From contig JACFMR010000015.1 in the NCBI GenBank assembly GCA_019455245.1, positions 1-42,557 on the forward strand: a stretch of 42,557 nt of DNA, read 5' to 3'. This document shows, one piece after another, positions 10,181 through 17,102 of the stretch. Numbering within the stretch: position 1 is the first letter of the stretch; the number at the start of each line of letters is the position of its first letter. Below the pieces are notes generated by a model that ran no database searches, had not been told where the DNA came from, and saw nothing but the letters and a program-made list of their open reading frames with translations. A program made the position numbers and the translations under genes. Origin of the DNA: Opitutaceae bacterium. GTDB taxonomy: Bacteria; Verrucomicrobiota; Verrucomicrobiia; Opitutales; Opitutaceae.

Positions 10181-11614
10181 TCATTCGCCCGCGTCAGCCG
10201 GGGCGGCGGGGGCGCTTTCCGCCCGGTCGGCCTGCACATCGCGCACGACCCGGCGCACATCGAAGAAGCTCACGTAAAGAATCATGGTGAACAGCAGCAC
10301 GACGAAGGCGCTTTGCGTGGCCATGATGAAGTTGGCGGGCAGGGTGCGGCCGCGGAGTTTGCCGATGGTGGCGAAGAGCATCTGGCCGCCGTCGAGGACG
10401 GGGATGGGCAGCAGATTGAAGATGGCGAGGTTCACATTGACGAGGATGGTGAACATCAGCACCGCGTGGATGCCGGCCTCGGCGGCGCTGTGGAAAATGC
10501 GGACGATGCCCACCGGGCCCGCGACCTTGTCGAGCCCGATGTCGGAGCGCGGGTTGATGAGGCTCACGAGGGTGCGGAAGGTCATGACCGTGTGGTCGAT
10601 GATCTGCGCGAACGGCGAGGGGTGGGTGAACTTGAAGCCGGTGGTGAGCGCCAGGCCGATCCGGGAGTCGGCCTCGGCCGCGGGGCGGGCGGGAATGGTC
10701 AAGGTGACGGTGGCGTCGCCGCGCCGGACGGTGGCGGCGACGGGGGAGTCGGCCGCGGCGCCGAGGATCTCGTGATAGGTGTTGGCATTGATGACGAGCT
10801 GGCCGTTGAGGGTCAGCAATTCGTCACCGGCCTGAAAACCCGCCCGGGCCGCGAGGCTGTCGGCGGCCACCTCGTGCACCAGCAGTTCGTAACCTGAATC
10901 GATGCCCACGCGGCGGAATTTCTCGTCACCGGACAGGCGCGGATAGACGGAGACTTCCTGCTGTTGCCCGTCGCGTTCGATGGTGAAAACCGTCTTGGGC
11001 GATCCGGTGGCGGTGCGGCCCGAGCCGGTGACGATGGTCTGCACCACGCCCATCCAGTCGGCGACCTTCTGGCCGTCGATGGCGACGATGCGATCGCCCA
11101 CCTGCAGGCCGGCTTCGCTGGCGGGGGACGGCACCTGGGTGCCGTCGGGCAGGGCGAGCACAGGGGCGACGTAGCCGATGCGGGTGGTGGCGAGCTGGCT
11201 GTTGGTCGGCTGGCCGATGAACCAGATGATGCAGGCGAGGGCGAAGGCGAACAGAATGTTGAACGCCGCGCCCGCCACGAACACCAGCATGCGCGTGCTG
11301 TAGCTGATGGGCGGCAGTTTTTCGACATCGACACTGCTCTCGCCCTCGACTCCGCGCAGGTCGGCCAGTTGCGGCAGGGCCACGTAACCGCCCAGCGGCA
11401 GCCACGAAATGCGGTACTCGACGCCGTCCTTGCCCCGCCACGACCAAATGGCGGGACCGAAACCGATCGAAAACCGCTCCACGTGCACGCCGCGTCGACG
11501 GGCGGCGAGGAAGTGGCCGAGCTCGTGCACGAAGATCGAGCCGCCGAAAAACAGCACGACGAGAAAGATGGACCAGACGTTGCCGAGAAGGGTTTGGAGC
11601 AGCTCGAAGGACAC
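10181..11614 (-). CDS. rseP: Site-2 protease family zinc metalloprotease RseP (M50)
   Basis: A 477-residue membrane protease. The zinc motif HELGH is at residues 30-34 in the first membrane helix, and the second half of the site, NLLPIPVLDGGQM, lies near the C-terminus, followed by a last hydrophobic helix. Two PDZ domains sit between them, recognisable by GDRIVAIDGQKVADW (about 178-192) and GDELLTLNGQLV (about 262-273). Family members cut transmembrane anchors such as anti-sigma factors and remnant signal peptides. Its start is 3 bp after the dxr stop, so the two are translated together, in the common order uppS-cdsA-dxr-rseP. The last 20 residues are an acidic, Ala-rich tail. Confidence 0.93.
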   Translation of the reverse strand: MSFELLQTLLGNVWSIFLVVLFFGGSIFVHELGHFLAARRRGVHVERFSIGFGPAIWSWRGKDGVEYRISWLPLGGYVALPQLADLRGVEGESSVDVEKLPPISYSTRMLVFVAGAAFNILFAFALACIIWFIGQPTNSQLATTRIGYVAPVLALPDGTQVPSPASEAGLQVGDRIVAIDGQKVADWMGVVQTIVTGSGRTATGSPKTVFTIERDGQQQEVSVYPRLSGDEKFRRVGIDSGYELLVHEVAADSLAARAGFQAGDELLTLNGQLVINANTYHEILGAAADSPVAATVRRGDATVTLTIPARPAAEADSRIGLALTTGFKFTHPSPFAQIIDHTVMTFRTLVSLINPRSDIGLDKVAGPVGIVRIFHSAAEAGIHAVLMFTILVNVNLAIFNLLPIPVLDGGQMLFATIGKLRGRTLPANFIMATQSAFVVLLFTMILYVSFFDVRRVVRDVQADRAESAPAAPADAGE

Positions 11615-11617
11615 GGT

Positions 11618-12850
11618 TTAAATTTTCGATTTACGGCTTACGATTTGAGCTTGGGCGATCACGCGGGCTTCCGCGTCCAGAGCGAGGACCTCGTGCAGCC
11701 GGGAAGGTTCATGGTTTTTGATGGCGGCGAGAGTTTGCTCCACAACCGTCGGAATCGCAAGGAAGGGGATGCGACGGTCGAGGAACGCCGCGACGGCGAC
11801 CTCGTTGGCGGCGTTGTAAACGGCGGGGGCGCCACCGCCGGCCACCATGACTTCGCGGGCCAGCCGCAGCATGGGAAAACGGACCTCGTCCACCGGGCGG
11901 AAGTCCAACGCCAGCGGCCGGGTGAAATCCAGGGGCGGCTCCACGCCAGGCGCCCGGTCGGGATAGAGCAACGCGTGCTGGATGGCGAAGGTCATCGAGG
12001 GCGGGCAAAGCTGCGAGAGCATGGCACCGTCGCGAAACTCGACCAGGCAGTGCACGATGCTCTGGGGATGCAGCAGGGCCTGGCATTGCTCCGGCCGCAG
12101 CCCGAAGAGGCACTGCGCCTCGATCAGCTCGAGGCCCTTGTTGGCGAGCGTGGCGGAGTCGACCGTGATCTTCGGCCCCATGGCCCAGTTGGGATGCTTC
12201 AGCGCGTCGGCGGGCGTGACATCGGCGAGCTTTTCCACCGGCCAATCGCGAAACGCCCCGCCGCTGGCGGTGAGCAGAATACGCCGCACGCCGGCCGCCG
12301 GGTGACCCTCGATGCACTGGAAAACGGCGTTGTGCTCGCTGTCCACCGGCAGGAGCCGCACGCCGTGTTCCGCGGCCGCGGCCATGACGAATTTGCCGGC
12401 GAGCACGAGGATTTCCTTGGAAGCGAGGGCGACGGTCTTGCGCGCGGCGATGGCGGCGAGCGTCGGTTCGAGTGCCGTGGTGCCGACGACGGCCACCAAA
12501 ACCAAGTCCGCCTCCGCGAGCCGGGCCAGTTCGACCAAGCCGGCGAGACCGCAGTGAAACGTCGTGCCCGGTGCAAAGCGACCCGAGGCTTGGGCGGCGG
12601 CGCAGGCCGCGTCGTCATACAGGCCCACATGGGCGACGCGGTGTTGCGCGGCGATGGCGGCGAGTTTTTCCCAGCCCGCGCGGGCGGCGACGCCGACGAG
12701 TTCGAGCTTGTCGGGATGCGCGGCGATGACCCGCAGGGCGTTGTCACCGATCGAACCGGTGGCACCGAGCAGGACGACGCGCTGGCGGAAAACTGGAGAG
12801 GATGTGGCCAAGGAAGGCGGACATTGCCGTAAACGGCCGCGGTTGGGCAA
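11618..12850 (-). CDS. dxr: 1-deoxy-D-xylulose 5-phosphate reductoisomerase
   Basis: A 410-residue Dxr (IspC) that converts DXP to MEP with NADPH, the committed step of the isoprenoid pathway. The NADPH motif GATGSIG is at 29-35. The active-site blocks PVDSEHNAVFQ, TASGGAF and HPNWAMGPKITVDSATLANKGLE are all present. The first 14 residues are poorly conserved, and a TTG at LATSSPVFRQRVVLLG (residue 14) is an alternative start that would give the usual short N-terminus. The gene is followed closely by rseP and is separated from upstream cdsA by a compound palindromic repeat. Confidence 0.95.
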   Translation of the reverse strand: MPNRGRLRQCPPSLATSSPVFRQRVVLLGATGSIGDNALRVIAAHPDKLELVGVAARAGWEKLAAIAAQHRVAHVGLYDDAACAAAQASGRFAPGTTFHCGLAGLVELARLAEADLVLVAVVGTTALEPTLAAIAARKTVALASKEILVLAGKFVMAAAAEHGVRLLPVDSEHNAVFQCIEGHPAAGVRRILLTASGGAFRDWPVEKLADVTPADALKHPNWAMGPKITVDSATLANKGLELIEAQCLFGLRPEQCQALLHPQSIVHCLVEFRDGAMLSQLCPPSMTFAIQHALLYPDRAPGVEPPLDFTRPLALDFRPVDEVRFPMLRLAREVMVAGGGAPAVYNAANEVAVAAFLDRRIPFLAIPTVVEQTLAAIKNHEPSRLHEVLALDAEARVIAQAQIVSRKSKI

Positions 12851-12880
12851 GCGAAGAGGCGAAATGGGACGGGTGGTGTT

Positions 12881-13008
12881 TGTAGGAGCCTGCTGGCAGG
12901 CGATTGGCTCGCCATCCGTTTCTGTCGCCGGCCTCGGGGAGGCCGGCGCCTTCCGGGGTCATCGACCCCGGCTACAGGTTGCTTATCGCCTGCCAGCAGG
13001 CTCCTGCA
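12881..13008. repeat. Compound nested palindromic repeat between cdsA and dxr
   Basis: The outer arms are TGTAGGAGCCTGCTGGCAGG extended by CGAT (12881-12904) and its complement at 12985-13008, with one mismatch in 24. Inside are two further hairpins: GCCGGCCTC...GAGGCCGGC around 12927-12950 and GGGGTCATCGACCCC at 12956-12970. The ends resemble REP elements of other bacteria that begin GTAGGAGC. The element fills most of the gap between two genes of one operon and would form a cloverleaf-like structure in the mRNA. Confidence 0.75.
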
Positions 13009-13011
13009 AAA

Positions 13012-13836
13012 TCAGCGCACCAGGCTGAACAGCACGTAGCCGAGCGGGGCGGTGAGGATCAGGGAATCGCTCACGTCGAACATGCCGCCGATGCCGGGGA
13101 TGATGCCGCCGGAGTCCTTGATGGCGGCGCGGCGTTTGATGATGGACTCGATCAGGTCGGAAACGATGGCCACCAACGCAATCGGCGCGGCGATCAGTGC
13201 GGCGATCAACGGCGTGAAACCGGCGGGCAGCACCTCGCGTCCGAGCCACGCCACCAAAGCGCCGATGCCCATGGAGATGACCACGCCGCCGGCCGCGCCT
13301 TCCCAGGTTTTCTTGGGACTGATTTCCGGCGACATGCGGTGGCGACCGCAGGCCAGGCCGGTGAGCAGGGCGCCGACGTCGCAAAACTTGGCCACGGCCA
13401 CGAGCCAGAGAAAGAGCACCAGACCTTGGGCGGGCTGTGCGGGGTTGCCGATGATGATGCGCACGAAATACTGCAGCATCAGCGCCACATAAACGAGGCC
13501 GAAGAGGGTGCCGGCGAGCGCTTCGACGCGGTTGTGCGGATTGCGTTCGCCGAGGATGCGCACGGAAAACACGATCACGCACAGCGGCAGCAGGTGGGCG
13601 GTGGAAAGGCCGAAGCGTTGTTCAAGCCACGGGGCAAGCGTGATGAGCCCGCCGAGGACGGTGCCGAGCCTGTCGAAGGGCGCGAGGCCGGCGCCGGCCA
13701 GCAGCCGGTAAAATTCCACGAGCGTCAGCACCGAGATCAGCGTGACGAGGACGGCCGCGCCGGTGGTGCGGAAATACCACAGGGCGCCGCCGACGATGGC
13801 CCAGAGCAGGACGGTGCTGAGAATGCGTTTGGCCAT
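13012..13836 (-). CDS. cdsA: Phosphatidate cytidylyltransferase
   Basis: A 274-residue integral membrane enzyme that makes CDP-diacylglycerol from phosphatidate and CTP, the branch point of phospholipid synthesis. Several hydrophobic helices span the chain. The conserved C-terminal block is SDLIESIIKRRAAIKD followed by SGGIIPGIGGMFDVSDS (about 226-258). In the classical signature the last part reads PGHGG-x-x-DR-x-D; here His is Ile and Arg is Val. The lysine/aspartate core (K-R...K-D) is kept, and similar sequences occur in other bacterial phyla, so activity is still likely. It lies between uppS and dxr on the same strand. Confidence 0.9.
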   Translation of the reverse strand: MAKRILSTVLLWAIVGGALWYFRTTGAAVLVTLISVLTLVEFYRLLAGAGLAPFDRLGTVLGGLITLAPWLEQRFGLSTAHLLPLCVIVFSVRILGERNPHNRVEALAGTLFGLVYVALMLQYFVRIIIGNPAQPAQGLVLFLWLVAVAKFCDVGALLTGLACGRHRMSPEISPKKTWEGAAGGVVISMGIGALVAWLGREVLPAGFTPLIAALIAAPIALVAIVSDLIESIIKRRAAIKDSGGIIPGIGGMFDVSDSLILTAPLGYVLFSLVR

Positions 13837-13904
13837 GATTAGCGTCCCTGACAGGTTAAAAAATTAACGGTTTTGCGAAGGTTGTCTGTGGTCCGGGAAA
13901 TCCC

Positions 13905-13985
13905 ATGTGCCAAAGTTCCAAAGGCCAAAAAACACCTGCGCCCGAGGCGCACCATCTTTTTGAGGTTTGGCATTTGGGAGGTTGA
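13905..13985. repeat. CCAAA-type inverted repeat in the uppS-cdsA gap
   Basis: The 168-bp gap between uppS and cdsA contains GTGCCAAAGTTCCAAAGGCC on one side and GAGGTTTGGCATTTGGGAGG on the other, which pair imperfectly (CCAAA against TTTGG), with GCGCCCGAGGCGC between. The right arm closely resembles the block inside ispG at about 9145-9165. No gene is visible here. Confidence 0.5.
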
Positions 13986-14004
13986 GGTTTCCCGCGTTGC
14001 GGGA

Positions 14005-14751
14005 TCAGGCGGGGGTGGCGGTTTGGAGTTGCTCGCTGGTGAGGCCGTAGCGGCGCTCGCGTTTGCCGTATTCGGCGATGGCGGCGGCGAGGTCGTCCTT
14101 GCTGAAATCCGGCCAGAGGACAGGGGTGAAAACAAACTCCGCGTAGGCGCCCTGCATGAGCAGAAAATTGCTCAGCCGCGTTTCGCCCGAGGTGCGGATG
14201 ATGAGGTCAGGGTCGGGCAGATCCGCGGTGTAAAGGTAGCGGCGGAAACGCTCCCACGAGGCCTCGCCGGGTTGTTCCTTGCCGGCGGCCACGGCCTCGC
14301 CGTAGGCGCGCGCGGCGTCGCCGATCTCGGTGCGCGCGCCGTAGTTGAGCGCGAGCACGAGCGTGTAGTCGGTGAACTCTCGGGTGGCCGCGATCGTGTG
14401 GTTGAGATGTTTTTGCACGCCCGCCGGCAGGTCTTCGGTGCGGCCGATGGTGCGCAGGCGGATGCGGTTTTTGACGAAGGTGTTGAGCTCCTTCTTGAGG
14501 TAATACTCCAGCAGGCCCATGAGCGCGCCGACCTCATCCTGTGGGCGGTTCCAGTTTTCGACGGAGAAGGCGTAGAGCGTGAGGGTGCGCAGGCCGAGTT
14601 CACGACCGGCGTCGGTCACGGTGCGCACCGTCTCGACCCCGCGCCGGTGCCCCTCGATCCGCGGCAGACCGCGCTGGCGGGCCCAACGGCCGTTGCCGTC
14701 CATGATGATGGCGACATGGCCGGGAATCCTGCTGCTGGCGGGTGACGTCAT
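14005..14751 (-). CDS. uppS: Isoprenyl transferase (undecaprenyl diphosphate synthase)
   Basis: A 248-residue cis-prenyltransferase that condenses IPP units to the C55 lipid carrier of cell-wall synthesis. The signature HVAIIMDGNGRWA is at 12-24 with catalytic Asp18, followed by the basic G-x-x-R-x-x-GH region. YAFSVENWNRP and the C-terminal DLIIRTSGETRLSNFLLMQ and ELVFTP-like block (AEFVFTPVLWPDF) are typical. It is the first gene of the uppS-cdsA-dxr-rseP order on the minus strand, and it diverges from the pterin dehydratase gene across about 70 bp. Confidence 0.95.
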   Translation of the reverse strand: MTSPASSRIPGHVAIIMDGNGRWARQRGLPRIEGHRRGVETVRTVTDAGRELGLRTLTLYAFSVENWNRPQDEVGALMGLLEYYLKKELNTFVKNRIRLRTIGRTEDLPAGVQKHLNHTIAATREFTDYTLVLALNYGARTEIGDAARAYGEAVAAGKEQPGEASWERFRRYLYTADLPDPDLIIRTSGETRLSNFLLMQGAYAEFVFTPVLWPDFSKDDLAAAIAEYGKRERRYGLTSEQLQTATPA

Positions 14752-14820
14752 GAGTGGTCCGGTCAGTTAGGTTGGCGGCACGGGGTTTGACAAGGTGTAA
14801 GGACGGGCAAGGTTGTGCCC

Positions 14821-15114
14821 ATGAGCAAGGTTCTGAACCCCACGGAAATCGAGCAGGCGCTCGCCGGGCTGCCCGGTTGGGCGCGCGAGTCGGATGCGTT
14901 GGTCAAGACCTACGAATTCGCGAGCTTTCGCGAGGCGATGTCTTTCATGGTGCGCGCGGGTTTTGAGGCCGAGGCCATGAACCATCACCCGGAGTGGACG
15001 AATGTCTATGACACCGTCGCGGTGCGGCTGACCACGCACCACGCGGGCAACAAGATCACCGCCAGCGACGTGGAACTGGCGCAGCGGTTGCAGAAGATCA
15101 GCTGGGTGGGCTGA
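14821..15114 (+). CDS. phhB: 4a-hydroxytetrahydrobiopterin dehydratase
   Basis: A 97-residue protein of the PCD/DCoH family, which dehydrates the 4a-hydroxy pterin formed by aromatic amino acid hydroxylases or helps make molybdopterin-type cofactors. The family motif is clear: NHHPEW (His55, His56, Pro57, Trp59), NVYDTVAVRLTTH (His73) and ITASDVELA. The ATG at 14821 is preferred over an in-frame GTG six bases upstream; a weak purine-rich site (AAGG) lies about 8 bases before it. No phenylalanine hydroxylase gene is in the window. It is convergent with the NsrR-type gene. Confidence 0.92.
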   Translation: MSKVLNPTEIEQALAGLPGWARESDALVKTYEFASFREAMSFMVRAGFEAEAMNHHPEWTNVYDTVAVRLTTHHAGNKITASDVELAQRLQKISWVG

Positions 15115-15134
15115 GCGGCGCGACGGGGAGGTCT

Positions 15135-15165
15135 TGATCGCGGCGGCCGGTTGCGGCCGTGATCA
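15135..15165. terminator. Hairpin between convergent phhB and nsrR-like genes
   Basis: TGATCGCGGCGGC and GCGGCCGTGATCA form an imperfect stem around a short loop, just after the phhB stop and overlapping the stop of the convergent repressor gene. There is no T-run, so a bidirectional terminator role is a guess from position. Confidence 0.35.
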
Positions 15166-15594
15166 GAGACCCAGGACGGCGCGCAGGCGGGTCGGCTGTC
15201 GGATCAAATCGGCCAGCGTGTAGCCATCCAGCACGGCGAAAAATGCCGCCGCCGCTTCATCCAGGGCGACCTTCAACCGGCAGGAGGGCAGGAGGCGGCA
15301 GGCACAACCCGCCTTGTCGAGGCAATCGATCACGGTTTCCGACTCCTCACCCAGCCGCACGATCTCGCCGAGTCCGATCTGCTCCGCCGGGGTGGCCAGG
15401 GTAAAACCGCCGCCGGCGCCTTGACGCGTGGCGAGATAGCCCTGCTTGGCGAGGTCATGCACCACCTTGACCAGATGATGCCGCGATATGCCGTAGGTGG
15501 AGGCGACCTCGTCCACCGTCACCCTGCCGGGCTGGCGCAGGGCGGCCTGCATGAGCACACGGACGGAGTAATCGGAGTAGGTGCTGAGCCGCAT
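15163..15594 (-). CDS. nsrR: Rrf2-family repressor, NsrR-type nitric oxide sensor
   Basis: A 143-residue Rrf2 protein. The start is set at MRLSTYSDYSVRVLM, which matches the family N-terminus; 81 upstream in-frame residues are spurious. The winged helix covers about 1-75 (VDEVASTYGISRHHLVKVVHDLAKQGYL, RGAGGGF-like RQGAGGGFTLA). Cysteines at 91, 97, 99 and 105, with the CRLLPSCRLK block, match the Fe-S cluster region of NsrR, though the spacing of the first two is slightly longer than in E. coli. NsrR loses its cluster on contact with NO and releases its targets. It is divergent from a ric/ytfE operon and an NsrR-type operator lies between. IscR is less likely because of the cysteine pattern. 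Confidence 0.85.
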   Translation of the reverse strand: MRLSTYSDYSVRVLMQAALRQPGRVTVDEVASTYGISRHHLVKVVHDLAKQGYLATRQGAGGGFTLATPAEQIGLGEIVRLGEESETVIDCLDKAGCACRLLPSCRLKVALDEAAAAFFAVLDGYTLADLIRQPTRLRAVLGL

Positions 15595-15634
15595 GGGGGA
15601 CAGGTTGGGCCGCAATAATTTCAACGCAACCGCA

Positions 15635-15657
15635 AAGATGTATTTGAAATACAAGAT
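15635..15657. promoter_or_regulatory. NsrR operator
   Basis: A 23-bp site made of AAGATGTATTT, one central G and AAATACAAGAT. The NsrR consensus known from gamma- and beta-proteobacteria is AAGATGYATTT-N-AAATRCATCTT, so the left half is a full match and the right half differs only at its outer end. It lies in the 157-bp gap between the repressor gene and ric, 41 bp from the repressor start and 94 bp from the ric start, where it could control both. Confidence 0.8.
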
Positions 15658-15751
15658 AAAGTTTCTACCTTGCCCGAACCGCAACCCGTCCAAGCGACAC
15701 CAGCCGGATCCCGCCGGCGGGGGCGCGCCGCCGACACAACCACTTCCTCTC

Positions 15752-16453
15752 ATGCAAAACATCACACCAGAATCCACCGTTGGGGACATCGTGCGGGCGG
15801 CGCCCGCCCGCGCGCGCATCTTCGAAGCCCTGGGCATCGACTACTGCTGCGGCGGCAAGAAGTCGCTCGCCGAGGCGGCGCGCGCGAGAAACTACGATCC
15901 GGCCACCGTGATCGCCCTGCTCGCGGCCCAGACGCAGGAACCGGGGCTGGGTACGGCCGATCCCGACCGCATGGGGCTGGCCGAGCTCTGCGATCACATT
16001 GAAAGCGTGCACCACGCCTATCTGCGCGAGGAGCTGCCCCGGTTGGATTTCATGACGCGCAAGGTGGCCGCGGTGCATGGTGATCACGAGCCGCGCCTGT
16101 TGGAGGTGCGCCAGGTTTTTGCGGCCTTCAACGCCGAGGTGTCGGCGCACACACAGGAGGAGGAAGCCGCGATTTTCCCGGTTATCCGCCGGCTGGAAGC
16201 GGCCACGGCGGACAAGGCGGCGGTGGCGGGCGGCCTGAAGGCGGCCCTGGACCAGCTGGAAACGGAGCACGACAGTGCCGGGGCGGCCTTGGTGCGGCTG
16301 AAGGACCTGACGGACAACTACACTCCGCCGGAATGGGCCTGCAACACCTTCCGCGCGCTTTACCACGGACTCGCCCAGCTGGAGGCGCGCATGCACCAGC
16401 ATGTGCATCAGGAAAACAATGTGCTCTTCCCCAAGGTGCTGGCCGCCGCCTGA
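15752..16453 (+). CDS. ric: Iron-sulfur cluster repair di-iron protein RIC (YtfE/ScdA)
   Basis: A 233-residue protein. The N-terminal ScdA domain (about 8-60) carries the DYCCGGKKSL motif with the Cys32-Cys33 pair. The rest is a hemerythrin-like four-helix bundle with the conserved histidines in HIESVHHAYLREELPRL, AVHGDHEPRL, SAHTQEEEAAIFP, LETEHDSAG and MHQHVHQENNVLFP. RIC proteins repair Fe-S clusters damaged by nitric oxide or oxidants and can release iron or reduce NO. The start is at MQNITPESTVGD; longer in-frame starts cross the NsrR site. It is the first gene of a four-gene operon, with the next start six bases after its stop. Confidence 0.93.
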   Translation: MQNITPESTVGDIVRAAPARARIFEALGIDYCCGGKKSLAEAARARNYDPATVIALLAAQTQEPGLGTADPDRMGLAELCDHIESVHHAYLREELPRLDFMTRKVAAVHGDHEPRLLEVRQVFAAFNAEVSAHTQEEEAAIFPVIRRLEAATADKAAVAGGLKAALDQLETEHDSAGAALVRLKDLTDNYTPPEWACNTFRALYHGLAQLEARMHQHVHQENNVLFPKVLAAA

Positions 16454-16459
16454 TTTGCC

Positions 16460-16891
16460 ATGGGCGGAGTGACCGACACGCGACCCTTGGTCTATGCCTG
16501 CTCCGGTGCGTCGAGCGCCGCGCAGATGGCCAATCACATCGCCGTACGGCTGGATCGCCTGCAGGTGGCCGAGATGTCCTGCATCGCCGGCGTGGGCGGC
16601 GATGTGAAGCCCCTGGTCCGCACCGCCAAATCCGGCCGGCCGATCATCGCGCTGGACGGCTGTCCGCTTCATTGTGCCGCGCACATTCTCAAACGCCACG
16701 GACTCAAGGCGGACAAACACTATGATCTGAGCAAACTGGGCGTGAAAAAACGTTACCATGAGGATTTCGATCCCGCACAGGCCGCCGAGCTGCTCCGCCG
16801 CATCGGGGAGGAAGCCGGTCCGGCCCAATTCCCGGCCGCGGAGTCCAACCCCGCCCCCGCCACCCCATCATGCGCCGAACCCGCGCGATGA
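16460..16891 (+). CDS. DGC-domain putative zinc-binding protein
   Basis: A 143-residue protein with the features of the DGC family (Pfam DGC, named for the conserved Asp-Gly-Cys). Visible motifs are YACSGASSA (Cys14), MSCIAGVGG (Cys41) and LDGCPLHCA (Cys68, Cys72), then the HYDLSKLGVKK block. The family is described as putative zinc-binding and has no settled function. The last 25 residues are Pro/Ala-rich. It starts six bases after the ric stop, so both are likely translated from one NsrR-controlled message. A metal or thiol role in recovery from NO is inferred from context only. Confidence 0.8.
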   Translation: MGGVTDTRPLVYACSGASSAAQMANHIAVRLDRLQVAEMSCIAGVGGDVKPLVRTAKSGRPIIALDGCPLHCAAHILKRHGLKADKHYDLSKLGVKKRYHEDFDPAQAAELLRRIGEEAGPAQFPAAESNPAPATPSCAEPAR

Positions 16892-16901
16892 CCTTTTCCC
16901 C

Positions 16902-17102
16902 ATGAAACAAACCCCCGGAGCAACCGCCGGCGCAACGTCATCAGGCCTCGCGTGCGAAACCTGCGGCCGGCCGGACGCAGTTAAAATGGACGACCGTTGG
17001 CTTTGCCCGGACTGCGTCGCCATCGCCGGATCCTGCTGTCCGGAATTCGGCGCGTGGGACCTGTGGTCCACCCCGGCCCCAACGGAGGAGTCGCCGTCAT
17101 GA
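16902..17102 (+). CDS. Small Cys-rich protein with two CxxC pairs
   Basis: A 66-residue protein with Cys18-x2-Cys21 (CETCG), Cys35-x2-Cys38 (CPDC) and an adjacent Cys45-Cys46 pair, the pattern of a treble-clef or zinc-ribbon module with an extra dithiol. The N-terminus is Thr/Ala-rich and the C-terminus is Pro/Ser-rich. It begins 10 bases after the DGC gene stop, and its TGA overlaps the next gene's ATG (ATGA at 17099-17102), a sign of translational coupling. I do not recognise a named family. A metal- or persulfide-handling role is a guess from the cysteines and the operon. Confidence 0.7.
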   Translation: MKQTPGATAGATSSGLACETCGRPDAVKMDDRWLCPDCVAIAGSCCPEFGAWDLWSTPAPTEESPS

